48,508 bases of DNA, from positions 1-48,508 of the IMG/VR virus record IMGVR_UViG_3300035703_000137; one strand, written 5' to 3'. The DNA comes from a virus. Of the stretch, positions 8,108-15,575 are shown piece after piece. Under the pieces are notes generated by a model. The model worked only from the letters and a program-made list of their open reading frames with translations, was not told where the DNA came from and did no database searches. Positions within the stretch are counted from its first letter, which is position 1; every line of letters starts with the position of its first letter. Position numbers and translations under genes: made by a program.

Positions 8108-9856
8108 CTACATGCTCCGCAGTTGCGCCTGGCGCTTCTCGATGCCGCGGCGATAGTTGTGATCGGCCTTCACCCACGAGAGCGTGCCCACGCGCGGCGG
8201 CCCCTTGATGTTCTTGGTCTGGCCGGCGGCGCCGTGCAGGTAGGGCAGGCCGCGGCCGATGTTCGAGAGCGCGTCCACGAAGTCGTCGAGCGATCCGTTC
8301 GGGAACTTCAGGAGCTGGTCGCGCGCCTTCTCGTACCACCAAGCGGTTTTCGGGAAGCGCACCATGCCCATCGCCATGCGGCCCTGGATCGCCTGCGCCT
8401 TCTGCTCCTTGTCCTTGCTGTCGGAGAGCTCGACGATCGAGATGTAGACCTTCTCCTTGCGCATGCGCGCGGTCAGGAACGGGCCGATCGACTTGGTGAT
8501 GTGATCCTTGCCCGACCACCAGGTGATCGGCCGCCAGCGCTTCATCGTCGCCAGCATCTCCTCGACCGTCTCGTCGGTCTTGGCGCGCTTCCACCAGCAG
8601 TCGAGCACCCACATCACGTCGTGCTCGTCGATGCCGACGGTCAGGATCACGTTCTCGTCGTTGCGCTGCTTCTTGTCGACCGCGTGGTCGGAGCCGACAT
8701 AGACACGAAGCCGACCGGGCAGCTCGTGCGGCAGGTAGGTGCGGATCATCGCGGCCTTGAAGTAGTCGCCGTCGTCCGGGCTCGGGCGCTGCTGGTAGAG
8801 CGCGCTGAAGCCGACCGGGTTGCGGTTGCGGATGCTCTCCAGGTGCGCCTTGCCGAAACGCTGCGGCCATAGCGGCTCGCCCGGCTTGCGACCCAGGACG
8901 TCGTTCTGCTCGGCCAGCGCCGGGATGTTGATGATCTTCCAGTTCTTCGCTTCGGCCGGGTTGTAGTAGGGGTTCGCCGGATCGGTCAGGCGGCCGACCA
9001 GGTCGTCCTCGTGCCAGCGGGTCATGATGATGATCACGGCCCCGACGTCGGACATGAGCCGCGTCATCGCCGTGTCGTTGAACCAGGACCACAGCTCGTT
9101 GCGGATGGTGGCGCTCTGCGCTTCGGCGCGATCCTTGAGCGGATCGTCGATGATCAGGAAATCGGCACCGCGGCCGGTGATGCTGCCGCCGCGGCCGACG
9201 AACGCGAGCAGCCCGCCCTCCTCGGTGCGCAGCCGATCGGCCGCGGTCTCGCCCTTGCGGAGCGTGACGCCGGGGAAGGTCGCGGCGAAGCGGTCACTGA
9301 TGATGCAGGACCGGACGTCACGGCCGAAGTCCTCGGCGAAGTCCTGGTTGTATGTCGCGAAGATCACATGGCGGTAGGGATCGCGGCCGGCGAGCCAGGC
9401 CGGGAACTTCCGCGACGTGAGCTCGGACTTGCCGTGGCGCGGGGGGAAGGTGACGATCAGGCGTAGCAGCTTGCCGGCCTCCACCTCCTCGAGCGCGGCC
9501 GCGAGCGCGCGATGGAAGTATTGCGCGTCGTAGCGCGACCGCGTCGCGTCGTCCGGGTCGTTCGGGTCCGGCATCGCGAACTCGGTGAAGGCGACCAGCC
9601 CCTTGCGCGCCTCCTGGATCTTGAGGCGCCGCTCGATCTCGCGGAGCGCACGCTGCCGCTCGGCCTCGCGCTGGGAGGCCTGCAGCTTTCGGTTCTCGAT
9701 CTCGCGGTTGACGGCGTCCAGCTCGGAGAGCGGCACCGCCGTCTGCTCGATCGTGAGGCCGATCTCGGTCTCGGGCTCCGGCTTCGCGGGCTTGACCCTC
9801 CGGCGGCGAAGCAGGGGCCGCGCCGGCGGACGCTTCGGGGCACCGCGGACGGCCAT
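8108..9856 (-). CDS. terL: Terminase large subunit
   Basis: This 582-aa packaging motor has an N-terminal basic, helical extension, then the ATPase domain: Walker A FPPRHGKS at about 137-144, an adenine-binding-like VIFATYNQDFAEDFGRDV, Walker B ADFLIIDDP at about 231-239, and the motif III region TRWHEDDLVGRL at about 279-290. The C-terminal RNase H-like nuclease begins near VYVGSDHAVD (about 385-394), where D390 is the likely first metal-binding Asp. It cuts and pumps DNA into proheads through the portal encoded next. The ATG at 9856 lies two bases after the stop of the preceding gene. Confidence 0.95.
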   Translation of the reverse strand: MAVRGAPKRPPARPLLRRRRVKPAKPEPETEIGLTIEQTAVPLSELDAVNREIENRKLQASQREAERQRALREIERRLKIQEARKGLVAFTEFAMPDPNDPDDATRSRYDAQYFHRALAAALEEVEAGKLLRLIVTFPPRHGKSELTSRKFPAWLAGRDPYRHVIFATYNQDFAEDFGRDVRSCIISDRFAATFPGVTLRKGETAADRLRTEEGGLLAFVGRGGSITGRGADFLIIDDPLKDRAEAQSATIRNELWSWFNDTAMTRLMSDVGAVIIIMTRWHEDDLVGRLTDPANPYYNPAEAKNWKIINIPALAEQNDVLGRKPGEPLWPQRFGKAHLESIRNRNPVGFSALYQQRPSPDDGDYFKAAMIRTYLPHELPGRLRVYVGSDHAVDKKQRNDENVILTVGIDEHDVMWVLDCWWKRAKTDETVEEMLATMKRWRPITWWSGKDHITKSIGPFLTARMRKEKVYISIVELSDSKDKEQKAQAIQGRMAMGMVRFPKTAWWYEKARDQLLKFPNGSLDDFVDALSNIGRGLPYLHGAAGQTKNIKGPPRVGTLSWVKADHNYRRGIEKRQAQLRSM

Positions 9857-9858
9857 GA

Positions 9859-10131
9859 TCAGTTCATCCCGAGCTTCAGCTTGATCGCCGTGCCGGCCAG
9901 GAGGATGGCAAGGATGCCGGTGGTGATGACCTTGACGGTGGTGCGCCAGGCGACGCGGCGCGCATCTCGCCAGGCGCCGAGCAAGTCGCGAAGATCCCGA
10001 AGGTCGCTGGACGCGGTCTCGTCGTCGAGTCCGAGATGCGACAGCACCTGCCGCGCGCCCTCTCGGGCTCCCGCGGCGGCGAGGGCCTGAAGCTGCTCCT
10101 CGCGGACCTCGTAGACCTTCCGATCGGTCAT
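9859..10131 (-). CDS. DUF6127-type small membrane protein
   Basis: The 90-aa protein starts at the ATG at 10131, overlapping the previous stop as TAATG. It has a soluble helical N-terminus containing GAREGARQVLSHLGLDD and a DLRDLRDLLGAWRDARRVAWRT segment, followed by one membrane helix (VITTGILAILLAGTAIKL) near the C-terminus. The pattern 'alpha-rich, LxxLLxAWRDARRxAWRT, single TM' matches the DUF6127 family that I recall from alphaproteobacterial phages, always near terminase genes. Function is unknown; a membrane-anchored late protein is all that can be said. Confidence 0.7.
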   Translation of the reverse strand: MTDRKVYEVREEQLQALAAAGAREGARQVLSHLGLDDETASSDLRDLRDLLGAWRDARRVAWRTTVKVITTGILAILLAGTAIKLKLGMN

Positions 10132-10454
10132 TACACGGTCGGCCAGTCGGCGAGGATGGCGGCCGCGCGCTGGGGCGTCAGGCACTCCTCGTAGACCAGG
10201 ACGTCGAGGCCTTCGGCGGTCGAGGGGTGGTCGCGCAGGAACTCGCTGGCCGCCTCGTAGTCGCGCCACCAGACGGCCATGAGCGGCGAAGCCGCGACGG
10301 CCGCGAGGACCAGCACCTTCTCGTCGAAGGTCAGGAGGTTCCAGAACTCGAAGCGGGTGAGCTTCTTGTAGATGATTGGAACCTGCCGGGTGCCGGAGGC
10401 GATGACCGAGCCGGCGGCGTTGCGCACCTCCCAGGCGATATCCTGTGTCGTCAT
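10131..10454 (-). CDS. Hypothetical protein in the fibre-terminase interval
   Basis: This 107-aa protein starts at the ATG at 10454 behind AAGGGAG. It begins with a strand-rich segment (DIAWEVRNAAGSVIASGTRQVP), then LTRFEFWNLLTFDEKVLVLAAVAASP, and is rich in Trp, Glu and Leu. I do not recognise the family. Its position between fibre and TerL genes suggests a small tail-fibre accessory or chaperone. Confidence 0.6.
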   Translation of the reverse strand: MTTQDIAWEVRNAAGSVIASGTRQVPIIYKKLTRFEFWNLLTFDEKVLVLAAVAASPLMAVWWRDYEAASEFLRDHPSTAEGLDVLVYEECLTPQRAAAILADWPTV

Positions 10455-10466
10455 GGCGCCGCTCCC

Positions 10467-11081
10467 TTAGTTCGAGAACCAGACGGCGGGGCAGTGCGCG
10501 TCCTCGCCGGTCGGCGCCATGGGGCTCGGCGTGGTCGATCCGTCGTAGGTGTGCGTCTGGATCTCGGCGCGGGCGCCCCAGACATTGCTGTCGGTCGGGT
10601 TGCCGACGAAGCTCGGCAGGCCGAGCTCGGTGACGAAGCGCTCGTTGAGAACGATGTCCTCGTTGCCGCCCTGCATCTGCACGCGCGCCACGGTCGGAGT
10701 GTGGCTGTAGTTGACGCCGAGCACGATGCTATCGCCCTTGGCGAAGGCGAGCGAGAGAGAGCCGAGAGATCGCCAGCCTGTCGACGAGAGATCGATGTTG
10801 CCGATCTGCGCGATGCGCGCCTTCGTGCGGGCGTTGTAGTACGCGAGCCGCGCGTTGCCGGCGGCGGTAGCCGTCACGTACATCCAGGCGGTCGTGAAGG
10901 TGACGGCCTCCACCGCCCGCCAGGGCGGGACGTAGAAGATGCGATCTGCCGTCGCCTGGTGGGCGTTGATAACGTGCGCCAGCGAGGCGCAGATCAGGTA
11001 CGGACGGCCGGTGCGATAGCCGAGCGGCGGAAGGCTCGGGGTGAGCAGCGATCCGCCGGGCGTGCCTACAAGCTCGCTCAA
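10467..11081 (-). CDS. Putative tail fibre/receptor-binding protein, TTG start
   Basis: The frame overlaps the upstream fibre stop as TTGA, so a TTG start at 11081 fits translational coupling; no ATG is available near the N-terminus. The 204-aa product is beta-rich with many Thr, Ser and Tyr. It contains RIFYVPPWRAVEAVTFTTAW, VTATAAGNARLAYYNAR and a C-terminal DSNVWGARAEIQTHTYDGS, a composition typical of phage head-binding or receptor-binding tips. Directly downstream of the Ala-rich fibre, it is likely the distal fibre tip. No enzymatic motif is visible. Confidence 0.55.
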   Translation of the reverse strand: MSELVGTPGGSLLTPSLPPLGYRTGRPYLICASLAHVINAHQATADRIFYVPPWRAVEAVTFTTAWMYVTATAAGNARLAYYNARTKARIAQIGNIDLSSTGWRSLGSLSLAFAKGDSIVLGVNYSHTPTVARVQMQGGNEDIVLNERFVTELGLPSFVGNPTDSNVWGARAEIQTHTYDGSTTPSPMAPTGEDAHCPAVWFSN

Positions 11082-12013
11082 TAGCTGACACTCCAGACGA
11101 GGGTGGTGCTGTCGGCGATCGTGCCGACATAGTTAAGGCGCAGCGTGCCGCTCCAGGCGCCGGTGATGGTGTGTGTGCCGCTGGCGAAGGTGCCGTCGGG
11201 GAGCTGGGCTTTGTTGCTGCCGAAGTCGATCGTCAGCGTGTAGGTGCCGAGCTTCTTGATCAGGATCCCGACATGCGACGTGCTCGGGCTCGCCGGCATC
11301 GTGTAGGTCTTATCCGCGAGCGAGCAGTCCATGATGATCTGGTCGCCGGCTACGCCCGTGTAGGGCGTGGTCGTGGTGCGCGTGAAGATGCCGGACGGGA
11401 TGGACGCGGCGCTGGCTGCAGCGGCTGCGGCGGAGGCCGCGGCGTTCGTTGCCTGGGTCGATGCGGTGGTGGCGGAGCCGGAGGCGGCCGTTGCGGAGGC
11501 CGCTGCGGCGGCCGCCGAAGTCGAGGCAGCGCTGGCGGAGGTGGCGGCGTTGGTGGCGGACGTCGCGGCGTTGGTGGCGCTGGTGGCTGCCGCGGCAGCG
11601 GCAGCGGTGACGGCCGCGGCGAGCGGCGTCGCGAGATCGAGAACGACCGTCCACTTGCCGGCGGCGAGATCGGTGGCGAAGGTGCCGGAGGTGTGGGCGA
11701 CGATGCAGCGGTAGAGGACGTTGGTCTGCCACACGCCGTCGCGCAGCGCGTAGTCGGTGGCAGTCACCCAGTCGCCGATGGAGGCGAAGCCGATCTCAAT
11801 CTCGGCCTTGAGCTGGTCGATGCCGACGGAAAGGTTGGCGAGCTCTAGGTCGTCGCGCTGGATCTCCGCGAGGTTCGAGAGGACCGCGGTGAGCGTGGTC
11901 TTGATCGCGTTGAATTCGGCGTCGAGCAGCGAGCCGGTCGGCTGCTCGCCGGGGTAATCGGTCGAGAAGTTCGTCCAGTTCGATTGACGTGCGTATGCAG
12001 GAGGTTGGGCCAT
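11078..12013 (-). CDS. Tail fibre protein with Ala-rich trimeric shaft
   Basis: This 311-aa protein has a virion-anchor-like N-terminus (about 1-110, with QSNWTNFSTDYPGEQP and a QTNVLYRCIVAHTSGTF carbohydrate-module-like motif). Then come about 75 residues of Ala/Ser/Thr-rich heptad-like repeats (ATSATNAATSATNAATSAS and similar, about 135-210), a typical trimeric coiled shaft. The C-terminal beta domain (GIFTRTTTTPYTGVAGDQII to the end) resembles fibre-tip domains with TYTMPASPSTSHVGILIKK. The Ala stretch comes from GCG-type codon repeats, prone to slippage. It probably binds the host surface together with the next gene. Confidence 0.8.
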   Translation of the reverse strand: MAQPPAYARQSNWTNFSTDYPGEQPTGSLLDAEFNAIKTTLTAVLSNLAEIQRDDLELANLSVGIDQLKAEIEIGFASIGDWVTATDYALRDGVWQTNVLYRCIVAHTSGTFATDLAAGKWTVVLDLATPLAAAVTAAAAAAATSATNAATSATNAATSASAASTSAAAAAASATAASGSATTASTQATNAAASAAAAAASAASIPSGIFTRTTTTPYTGVAGDQIIMDCSLADKTYTMPASPSTSHVGILIKKLGTYTLTIDFGSNKAQLPDGTFASGTHTITGAWSGTLRLNYVGTIADSTTLVWSVSY

Positions 12014-12252
12014 CGTCGTCCGTTAACCGGATCTTGTTCTCGACCTGGACACACCATACACGATCAAGGGTTTGTCTGGAATGCCGACAATTTTTCGGCT
12101 TCGGTTTTTCGCTGCCCAAAATTTCTGCTGACGTCGGGATCGGTTTTTGCGCGAAAGGGGGAACGGGTGGGGGCAGGGGGTAAGGTCGCCCGGTCACACA
12201 CCGCGGGCTCGAGCCAGCCGATCGCCAGGCTGCAGCCTAGGCGCACCCTCCT
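12014..12252 (-). promoter_or_regulatory. 239-bp intergenic region with operator and putative fibre-operon promoter
   Basis: No gene was found here. CCGACAATTTTTCGG at 12084-12098 is a member of the phage-wide dyad; read on the minus strand it is CCGAAAAATTGTCGG, identical to the 15-mer upstream of the repressor gene at 30543. Closer to the fibre gene the minus strand has TATGGT (12053-12058), the same -10-like hexamer as the TerS promoter, 39 bp before the ATG, but with a poor -35. Next to the TerS stop is a small 6-bp hairpin (CACCCT/AGGGTG) without a T-run. Confidence 0.45.
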
Positions 12253-12786
12253 CTAGGGTGTGACTGGCTCGGCTATCGCATTGATTACGTTCACGTCTTC
12301 TGCTGGCGCGTCCGTCTCCCGTGCATCTTCCCGGGCATCTTGGCGCAATTGGGCAGCCATAGCGCGGAGCTCGTCCTCCGTCATCTCCGCTAGCGGTTTG
12401 CCCTTTAACTCCTTGATCTTATTGGCATCTTTGTTGAATTGTCCAAGATCCAGAACAATCTTGGCTGCCTTGAGGCGAGCGTCGCGCGGAGCCCCCGTAT
12501 CGGCCATCGTGTCGCGCAGGGTCTTGAGCGCCAAGCCGGTCAGCTCGCCGTCTACAAGTTCCGATCGGCGCTGACGCAAGGCCTTGATGACATGGGGCAA
12601 TCTAAGTAGGCGCCAAGCATCCGTCTTAGGGCTGGCGTAACCCGCCTCGCGCGCAGCCTCAGTCTGGCTCATGCCGCTGGCGACCATGTTCTCGACGAAC
12701 TGCAATTGCAGTTGCGTTAGTGCCTGGTCCTCTGAGAGAGCCGGGCGACCGCCAGGATGCTTCGGAACGGGAAGGGTTTCTGCCAT
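12253..12786 (-). CDS. terS: Terminase small subunit
   Basis: The 177-aa protein uses the ATG at 12786; a GTG 18 bp upstream is in frame but lies within the predicted promoter. The N-terminal half holds a clear DNA-binding helix-turn-helix of the TerS type (LTQLQLQFVENMVASGMSQTEAAREAGY, about 24-51, followed by a KTDAWRLLRLPHVIKALRQRR segment). The second half is helical (NKDANKIKELKGKPLAEMTED...) and would oligomerise. It recognises the packaging site and feeds DNA to TerL. It is separated from terL by fibre genes, an unusual split. The gene is transcribed away from the acidic-protein cassette, with operators between. Confidence 0.85.
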   Translation of the reverse strand: MAETLPVPKHPGGRPALSEDQALTQLQLQFVENMVASGMSQTEAAREAGYASPKTDAWRLLRLPHVIKALRQRRSELVDGELTGLALKTLRDTMADTGAPRDARLKAAKIVLDLGQFNKDANKIKELKGKPLAEMTEDELRAMAAQLRQDAREDARETDAPAEDVNVINAIAEPVTP

Positions 12787-12792
12787 CCCGCG

Positions 12793-12821
12793 ACCATACC
12801 TCACGCGATCGTGATCGACAA
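12793..12821 (-). promoter_or_regulatory. Putative TerS promoter, possibly leaderless, with operator in spacer
   Basis: On the minus strand TTGTCG (12816-12821), a 17-bp spacer and TATGGT (12793-12798) precede the TerS ATG by only 6 bp, so transcription would start at or next to the A of the start codon. The operator TCGACAATCTGTCGG (12815-12829) covers the -35. A GAGG 12 bp from the ATG is too far to be a good SD. Confidence 0.45.
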
Positions 12822-12859
12822 TCTGTCGGCTTTTCCTACCACGCCGACATTTTGTCGGC
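12815..12859. promoter_or_regulatory. Double operator between divergent TerS and accessory cassette
   Basis: Two dyads lie with centres 29 bp apart: TCGACAATCTGTCGG (12815-12829) and the best copy in the genome, the perfect 17-bp palindrome GCCGACA-TTT-TGTCGGC (12843-12859). Together they sit between the TerS start and the plus-strand gene at 12896. About three helical turns of spacing would permit cooperative binding of a repressor. Confidence 0.65.
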
Positions 12860-12895
12860 TATCGTGACAGTAACGACCAACAACGTGAGGCGAAC

Positions 12896-13375
12896 ATGAC
12901 ATACGGATCGATCGGCTCAATCTCGAGCGGCACGCTACTGCCCGCGGACCTGATCCCGGTTTTCGCGGACGAGCTCAAAGATCTGGCGAAGGCTTCCAAA
13001 TCGGATGCCTACAGGGACCTTCTAGCCAGGGCAGATGCCTGGATCGAAGTGGACGACAACATGGAACCGGGCGAGATCCCGGACAGTGACGAGCACGATG
13101 ACATCGGTCCCGAGCTGGTGATCGAACTTATGGATGCGCTGGGCGAGTTTGCGCCGCCCTACTTCTACTTCGGCACCCATCCCGGCGATGGAGCGGATTT
13201 TGGTTTCTGGCTGTACGAAGATTTTCAGCAGGACTTCGACGGCTTGACGGTCAGCGACACTTCCGAAGTGCCGGACGACTACGAGGGTGAAGTCCTACAC
13301 GTCAACGACCACGGCAACTGCACTCTCTTCGCCGCGCGCAATGGCGAGCTCAAAGAGATTTGGGCCGTCGTTTAG
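12896..13375 (+). CDS. Very acidic small protein, first gene of the plus-strand cassette
   Basis: The ATG at 12896 follows GTGAGG at 5-bp spacing. The 159-aa protein has about 36 Asp/Glu against 7 Lys/Arg, a strong net negative charge. It contains FYFGTHPGDGADFGFWLYED near 89-108 and SEVPDDYEGEVLHVNDHGN further on; I recall this pattern from uncharacterised proteins on plasmids and phages. The charge and the place as first gene of an early cassette behind two operators make a DNA-mimic or anti-defence role conceivable, but nothing in the sequence proves it. Confidence 0.65.
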   Translation: MTYGSIGSISSGTLLPADLIPVFADELKDLAKASKSDAYRDLLARADAWIEVDDNMEPGEIPDSDEHDDIGPELVIELMDALGEFAPPYFYFGTHPGDGADFGFWLYEDFQQDFDGLTVSDTSEVPDDYEGEVLHVNDHGNCTLFAARNGELKEIWAVV

Positions 13376-13426
13376 CGTGTCCCGAGCGTCCGAAATGACG
13401 ACCAACAACCCGGAGACTTAACTCCA

Positions 13427-13792
13427 ATGACCAGCATCTATGACCAACATCAGCGAGCGTTCGCGCGCGTCTCGGCATACGTGATCATGCGAGACGGCCA
13501 GCGCGTTGCCACGATCGCATTCAAGTTCCCGGCCGATGGCGCGGGGCGCCTCTACTGCTACCTGCACTCTCTCGGAGTGCCGATGGTCCGCAGTTGGGCG
13601 AACGGCTACGGCTACGACAAGCGCACGGCCGCGGCTGTCTCCGCTGCGCACATGATCAAGTCGCACGGCCAGGAGTGCATCCAGACCCGCGACACGGTCG
13701 ACACCATCAAGGCCGCACTCTCGCGTGACGACGGCCGCGACTGGGAGCGCATGCTCCGCGATGCCGGACTCGAAGTCTGGCGGGCCGTGTAA
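13427..13792 (+). CDS. Conserved hypothetical accessory protein
   Basis: This 121-aa protein starts at the ATG at 13427, 51 bp after the acidic gene. It opens with IYDQHQRAFARVSAYVIMRD and contains RVATIAFKFPADGAGRLYCY and SWANGYGYDKRTAAAVSAA, a mixed alpha/beta protein without a recognised catalytic motif. The 'YDQH-RAF-VSAYVI' opening recalls small proteins seen on plasmids and prophages in similar accessory cassettes. It is followed by the next gene with a TAATG overlap, so the two are probably translationally coupled. Function unknown. Confidence 0.65.
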   Translation: MTSIYDQHQRAFARVSAYVIMRDGQRVATIAFKFPADGAGRLYCYLHSLGVPMVRSWANGYGYDKRTAAAVSAAHMIKSHGQECIQTRDTVDTIKAALSRDDGRDWERMLRDAGLEVWRAV

Positions 13793-14049
13793 TGAACATC
13801 CTTCCCAACCCCCTCGAGCGCGCACGCGCCAACGGTCGCGCCATGGCCGGCATGCTGCACCACATCGTGTCGCCCGTCCGCACCGCAACGCGCCTCTACA
13901 CGGTCGCGCGCGGAGCTGGCGCCTGGGCCGACATCCTGTCGCGCCACGGGCTCCACGACCTCGCGGCTCGCGTCCGCGCCTGGCGCCAGGAAGCAATCGC
14001 CATCAGCGCGGCGATCACCGAATGGAACATGCGGAGGAAGCGGTCATGA
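13792..14049 (+). CDS. Small basic helical hypothetical protein
   Basis: The 85-aa protein begins at the ATG that overlaps the previous stop (TAATG) and ends overlapping the next start (ATGA). It is Arg/Ala-rich and helical (NPLERARANGRAMAGMLHHI, ARVRAWRQEAIAISAAITEW), with a basic tail MRRKRS. The sequence shows no signal peptide or long membrane segment. Not recognised; only its tight coupling in the cassette supports expression. Confidence 0.55.
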   Translation: MNILPNPLERARANGRAMAGMLHHIVSPVRTATRLYTVARGAGAWADILSRHGLHDLAARVRAWRQEAIAISAAITEWNMRRKRS

Positions 14050-14618
14050 GCTATCAGCCTAAGCACCTGAAACCCTACAAGCGCCCGGATCATTACATGG
14101 GCGCGACATGGGAAGATTATTTCGTCACGCCGTTCGGCGTGCATCGCGATAGCGATATCCTGACCGAAAGCAATCACGACTATGCGGTCGCCGCCTTGCG
14201 CAAGGCGTGCGAGGCGGCCGGAGTTGACCCGGATGCACCGATGCCGGGATCACGCCCGGCAAGGCCTGATGCGTTGTGGGATTGGGCCGAACATAGCGCC
14301 ATCGTCACGCCCGAGAGCTCGCATTGGGCGGTCGGGTGGGTGCGCGGCCTGTACGTCCACAAGGCCGCGCCAGAAGCCGTACTGCGCAAGGCGGACGAGC
14401 TGTGCGAGCGGCATGAAAACTACCCTGTCCTAAACGAGGATGATTTCTCCAATCGCGAATATGAAGCGGCAATGGACGCTTGGGAGCAATCCAGCGTCCG
14501 CGATCGGCTTGAAGCAATCCAACGGTTCGGATCCGGCATAAGCATCTTTGCCGCGCGCCGATCGGAGTGGCCCGGTGACGAAACGGGCGCGCTTCAAGAA
14601 TACATGCTGGGCCACTGA
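14046..14618 (+). CDS. Conserved phage/plasmid-type hypothetical protein
   Basis: The ATG at 14046 has GGAGG 9 bp upstream, and overlaps the previous gene as ATGA. The 190-aa protein contains a segment at about 95-130 (SHWAVGWVRGLYVH and ENYPVLNEDDFSNREYEAAMDAW), a pattern I recall as widespread in uncharacterised phage and plasmid proteins (acidic 'YPVLxEDD' followed by xREYE and a helix with RDRLEAIQRF). No enzymatic motif is visible. Soluble; function unknown. Confidence 0.7.
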   Translation: MSYQPKHLKPYKRPDHYMGATWEDYFVTPFGVHRDSDILTESNHDYAVAALRKACEAAGVDPDAPMPGSRPARPDALWDWAEHSAIVTPESSHWAVGWVRGLYVHKAAPEAVLRKADELCERHENYPVLNEDDFSNREYEAAMDAWEQSSVRDRLEAIQRFGSGISIFAARRSEWPGDETGALQEYMLGH

Positions 14619-14620
14619 AC

Positions 14621-14731
14621 ATGACCCGCGCCATCCTCACCTACGCCGTCGACCTAATCACCCTCATCGCCGGCTTCGCCGGCCTAATCGCGCTGGTGAT
14701 CCTCGCCGGCGCCTTCATGGGAGCGCTGTAA
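14621..14731 (+). CDS. 36-aa single-pass membrane peptide
   Basis: ATG at 14621, two bases after the previous stop codon; stop TAA at 14729-14731, one base before the next ATG. The peptide MTRAILTYAVDLITLIAGF and following hydrophobic residues form one long transmembrane helix. The tight fit between two genes and the lack of any other content in the 114-bp gap support a real gene. It may be an inner-membrane accessory peptide; function unknown. Confidence 0.5.
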   Translation: MTRAILTYAVDLITLIAGFAGLIALVILAGAFMGAL

Positions 14732-14732
14732 A

Positions 14733-15416
14733 ATGGCTTACGTAATCTCCGCCGACATCCTGCACCGCATGATGGTTTTTGCGTCCACAGATCCGACGCG
14801 CTATTACCTGAACGGACTGCAGATTGAACCGATAGCCGATGGTGGCGCCATCATCGTCGCGACCGACGGCAGTCGCCTCGGGGTTTGGCGAGACTCGGAC
14901 GCGATCGTGCCTAGGAACGCGAAACCCGTGATCCTGTCGAATGCCAAACCGATCATCAACGCGCTCAAGGGTAAGAGCTCGCGGCACCTGTATGCGTCAA
15001 TCGATCCGATCGGCAAGGGCCGCCTCACTATCTTCGAGGCGCGCACCATCCTGGACGTCGTCAGCGACAACCCCAAGGAACGCCTCGAAGTGGCATCAGT
15101 GCCGAACGTGCTGGTCGACGGCACTTTCCCCGACTGGCGCCGAGTGTTCCCCGTCAACGTCCTGGCGGCGGGTCCGGCTACGCCTTTCTGTGCGCGTCTT
15201 CTGGCGGACTTCGGCAAGGCCGCGGACGATCCGAAGCATGCAACGATCATCGCTCATCCGAACGCCGTCGCGGGCGGACCTGCCGTCGTCACTGTGAACG
15301 GTCGGCCAGAGTTCCGCGGCGTGATCATGCCCAAGCCCGGCGGCAAGGATATTGAGCCGGTTCCCGCGTGGCTGAGCCTGCCGGCGCCGGCCGCTACGGA
15401 CCAAGAGGCCGCATGA
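14733..15416 (+). CDS. Sliding-clamp (DNA polymerase III beta)-like protein, two domains
   Basis: This 227-aa protein starts at the ATG at 14733 behind GGGAG. Residues about 8-130 match the second domain of bacterial DnaN: TRYYLNGLQIE, then IIVATDGSRLGVW, and VDGTFPDWRRVFPVN, the counterparts of RYYLNG, VATDGHRLAV and VDGRFPDYRRVLP in E. coli. The remainder (about 130-210: FCARLLADFGKAA ... PEFRGVIMPKP) fits a shortened third domain, including the terminal VxMP-type strand. The first DnaN domain is absent. A two-domain protomer would have to form a trimer to close a ring, or modulate the host clamp. No phage DNA polymerase is encoded nearby. Confidence 0.7.
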   Translation: MAYVISADILHRMMVFASTDPTRYYLNGLQIEPIADGGAIIVATDGSRLGVWRDSDAIVPRNAKPVILSNAKPIINALKGKSSRHLYASIDPIGKGRLTIFEARTILDVVSDNPKERLEVASVPNVLVDGTFPDWRRVFPVNVLAAGPATPFCARLLADFGKAADDPKHATIIAHPNAVAGGPAVVTVNGRPEFRGVIMPKPGGKDIEPVPAWLSLPAPAATDQEAA

Positions 15417-15508
15417 CCCGCCCCACAACCCGCCTCGCCCTCGCATGCCAGGCAGCCGTGCTGCTGGTGCTGGTGCTGCTGGTGGTGATGGCGCGCAACG
15501 CGCGCTAG
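15413..15508 (+). CDS. 31-aa membrane peptide at the end of the cassette
   Basis: The ATG at 15413 overlaps the clamp-like stop (ATGA). The peptide is a short basic start (MTRPTTRLALAC) followed by a Leu/Val run (VLLVLVLLVVMA) and a basic end (RNAR), one membrane helix. A strong terminator follows 27 bp after its stop, so it closes the operon. Similar in layout to the 36-aa peptide two genes earlier. Function unknown. Confidence 0.45.
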   Translation: MTRPTTRLALACQAAVLLVLVLLVVMARNAR

Positions 15509-15534
15509 CCCGCGCCCGGAGCTCCGCCTTTCAG

Positions 15535-15560
15535 ACCCCGCCCTCGAGGCGGGGTTTTTC
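15535..15560 (+). terminator. Intrinsic terminator of the plus-strand accessory cassette
   Basis: ACCCCGCC and GGCGGGGT form an 8-bp stem with a CTCGA loop, followed by TTTTTCTTT. It ends plus-strand transcription 16 bp before the stop codon of the convergent endonuclease gene. Confidence 0.9.
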
Positions 15561-15575
15561 TTTGGCCGCGGCGTG

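Noticed and set aside
12815-12859. LexA/SOS boxes
   Set aside because: Alphaproteobacterial LexA boxes are GTTC-N7-GTTC direct repeats; these are CCGACA/TGTCGG dyads.
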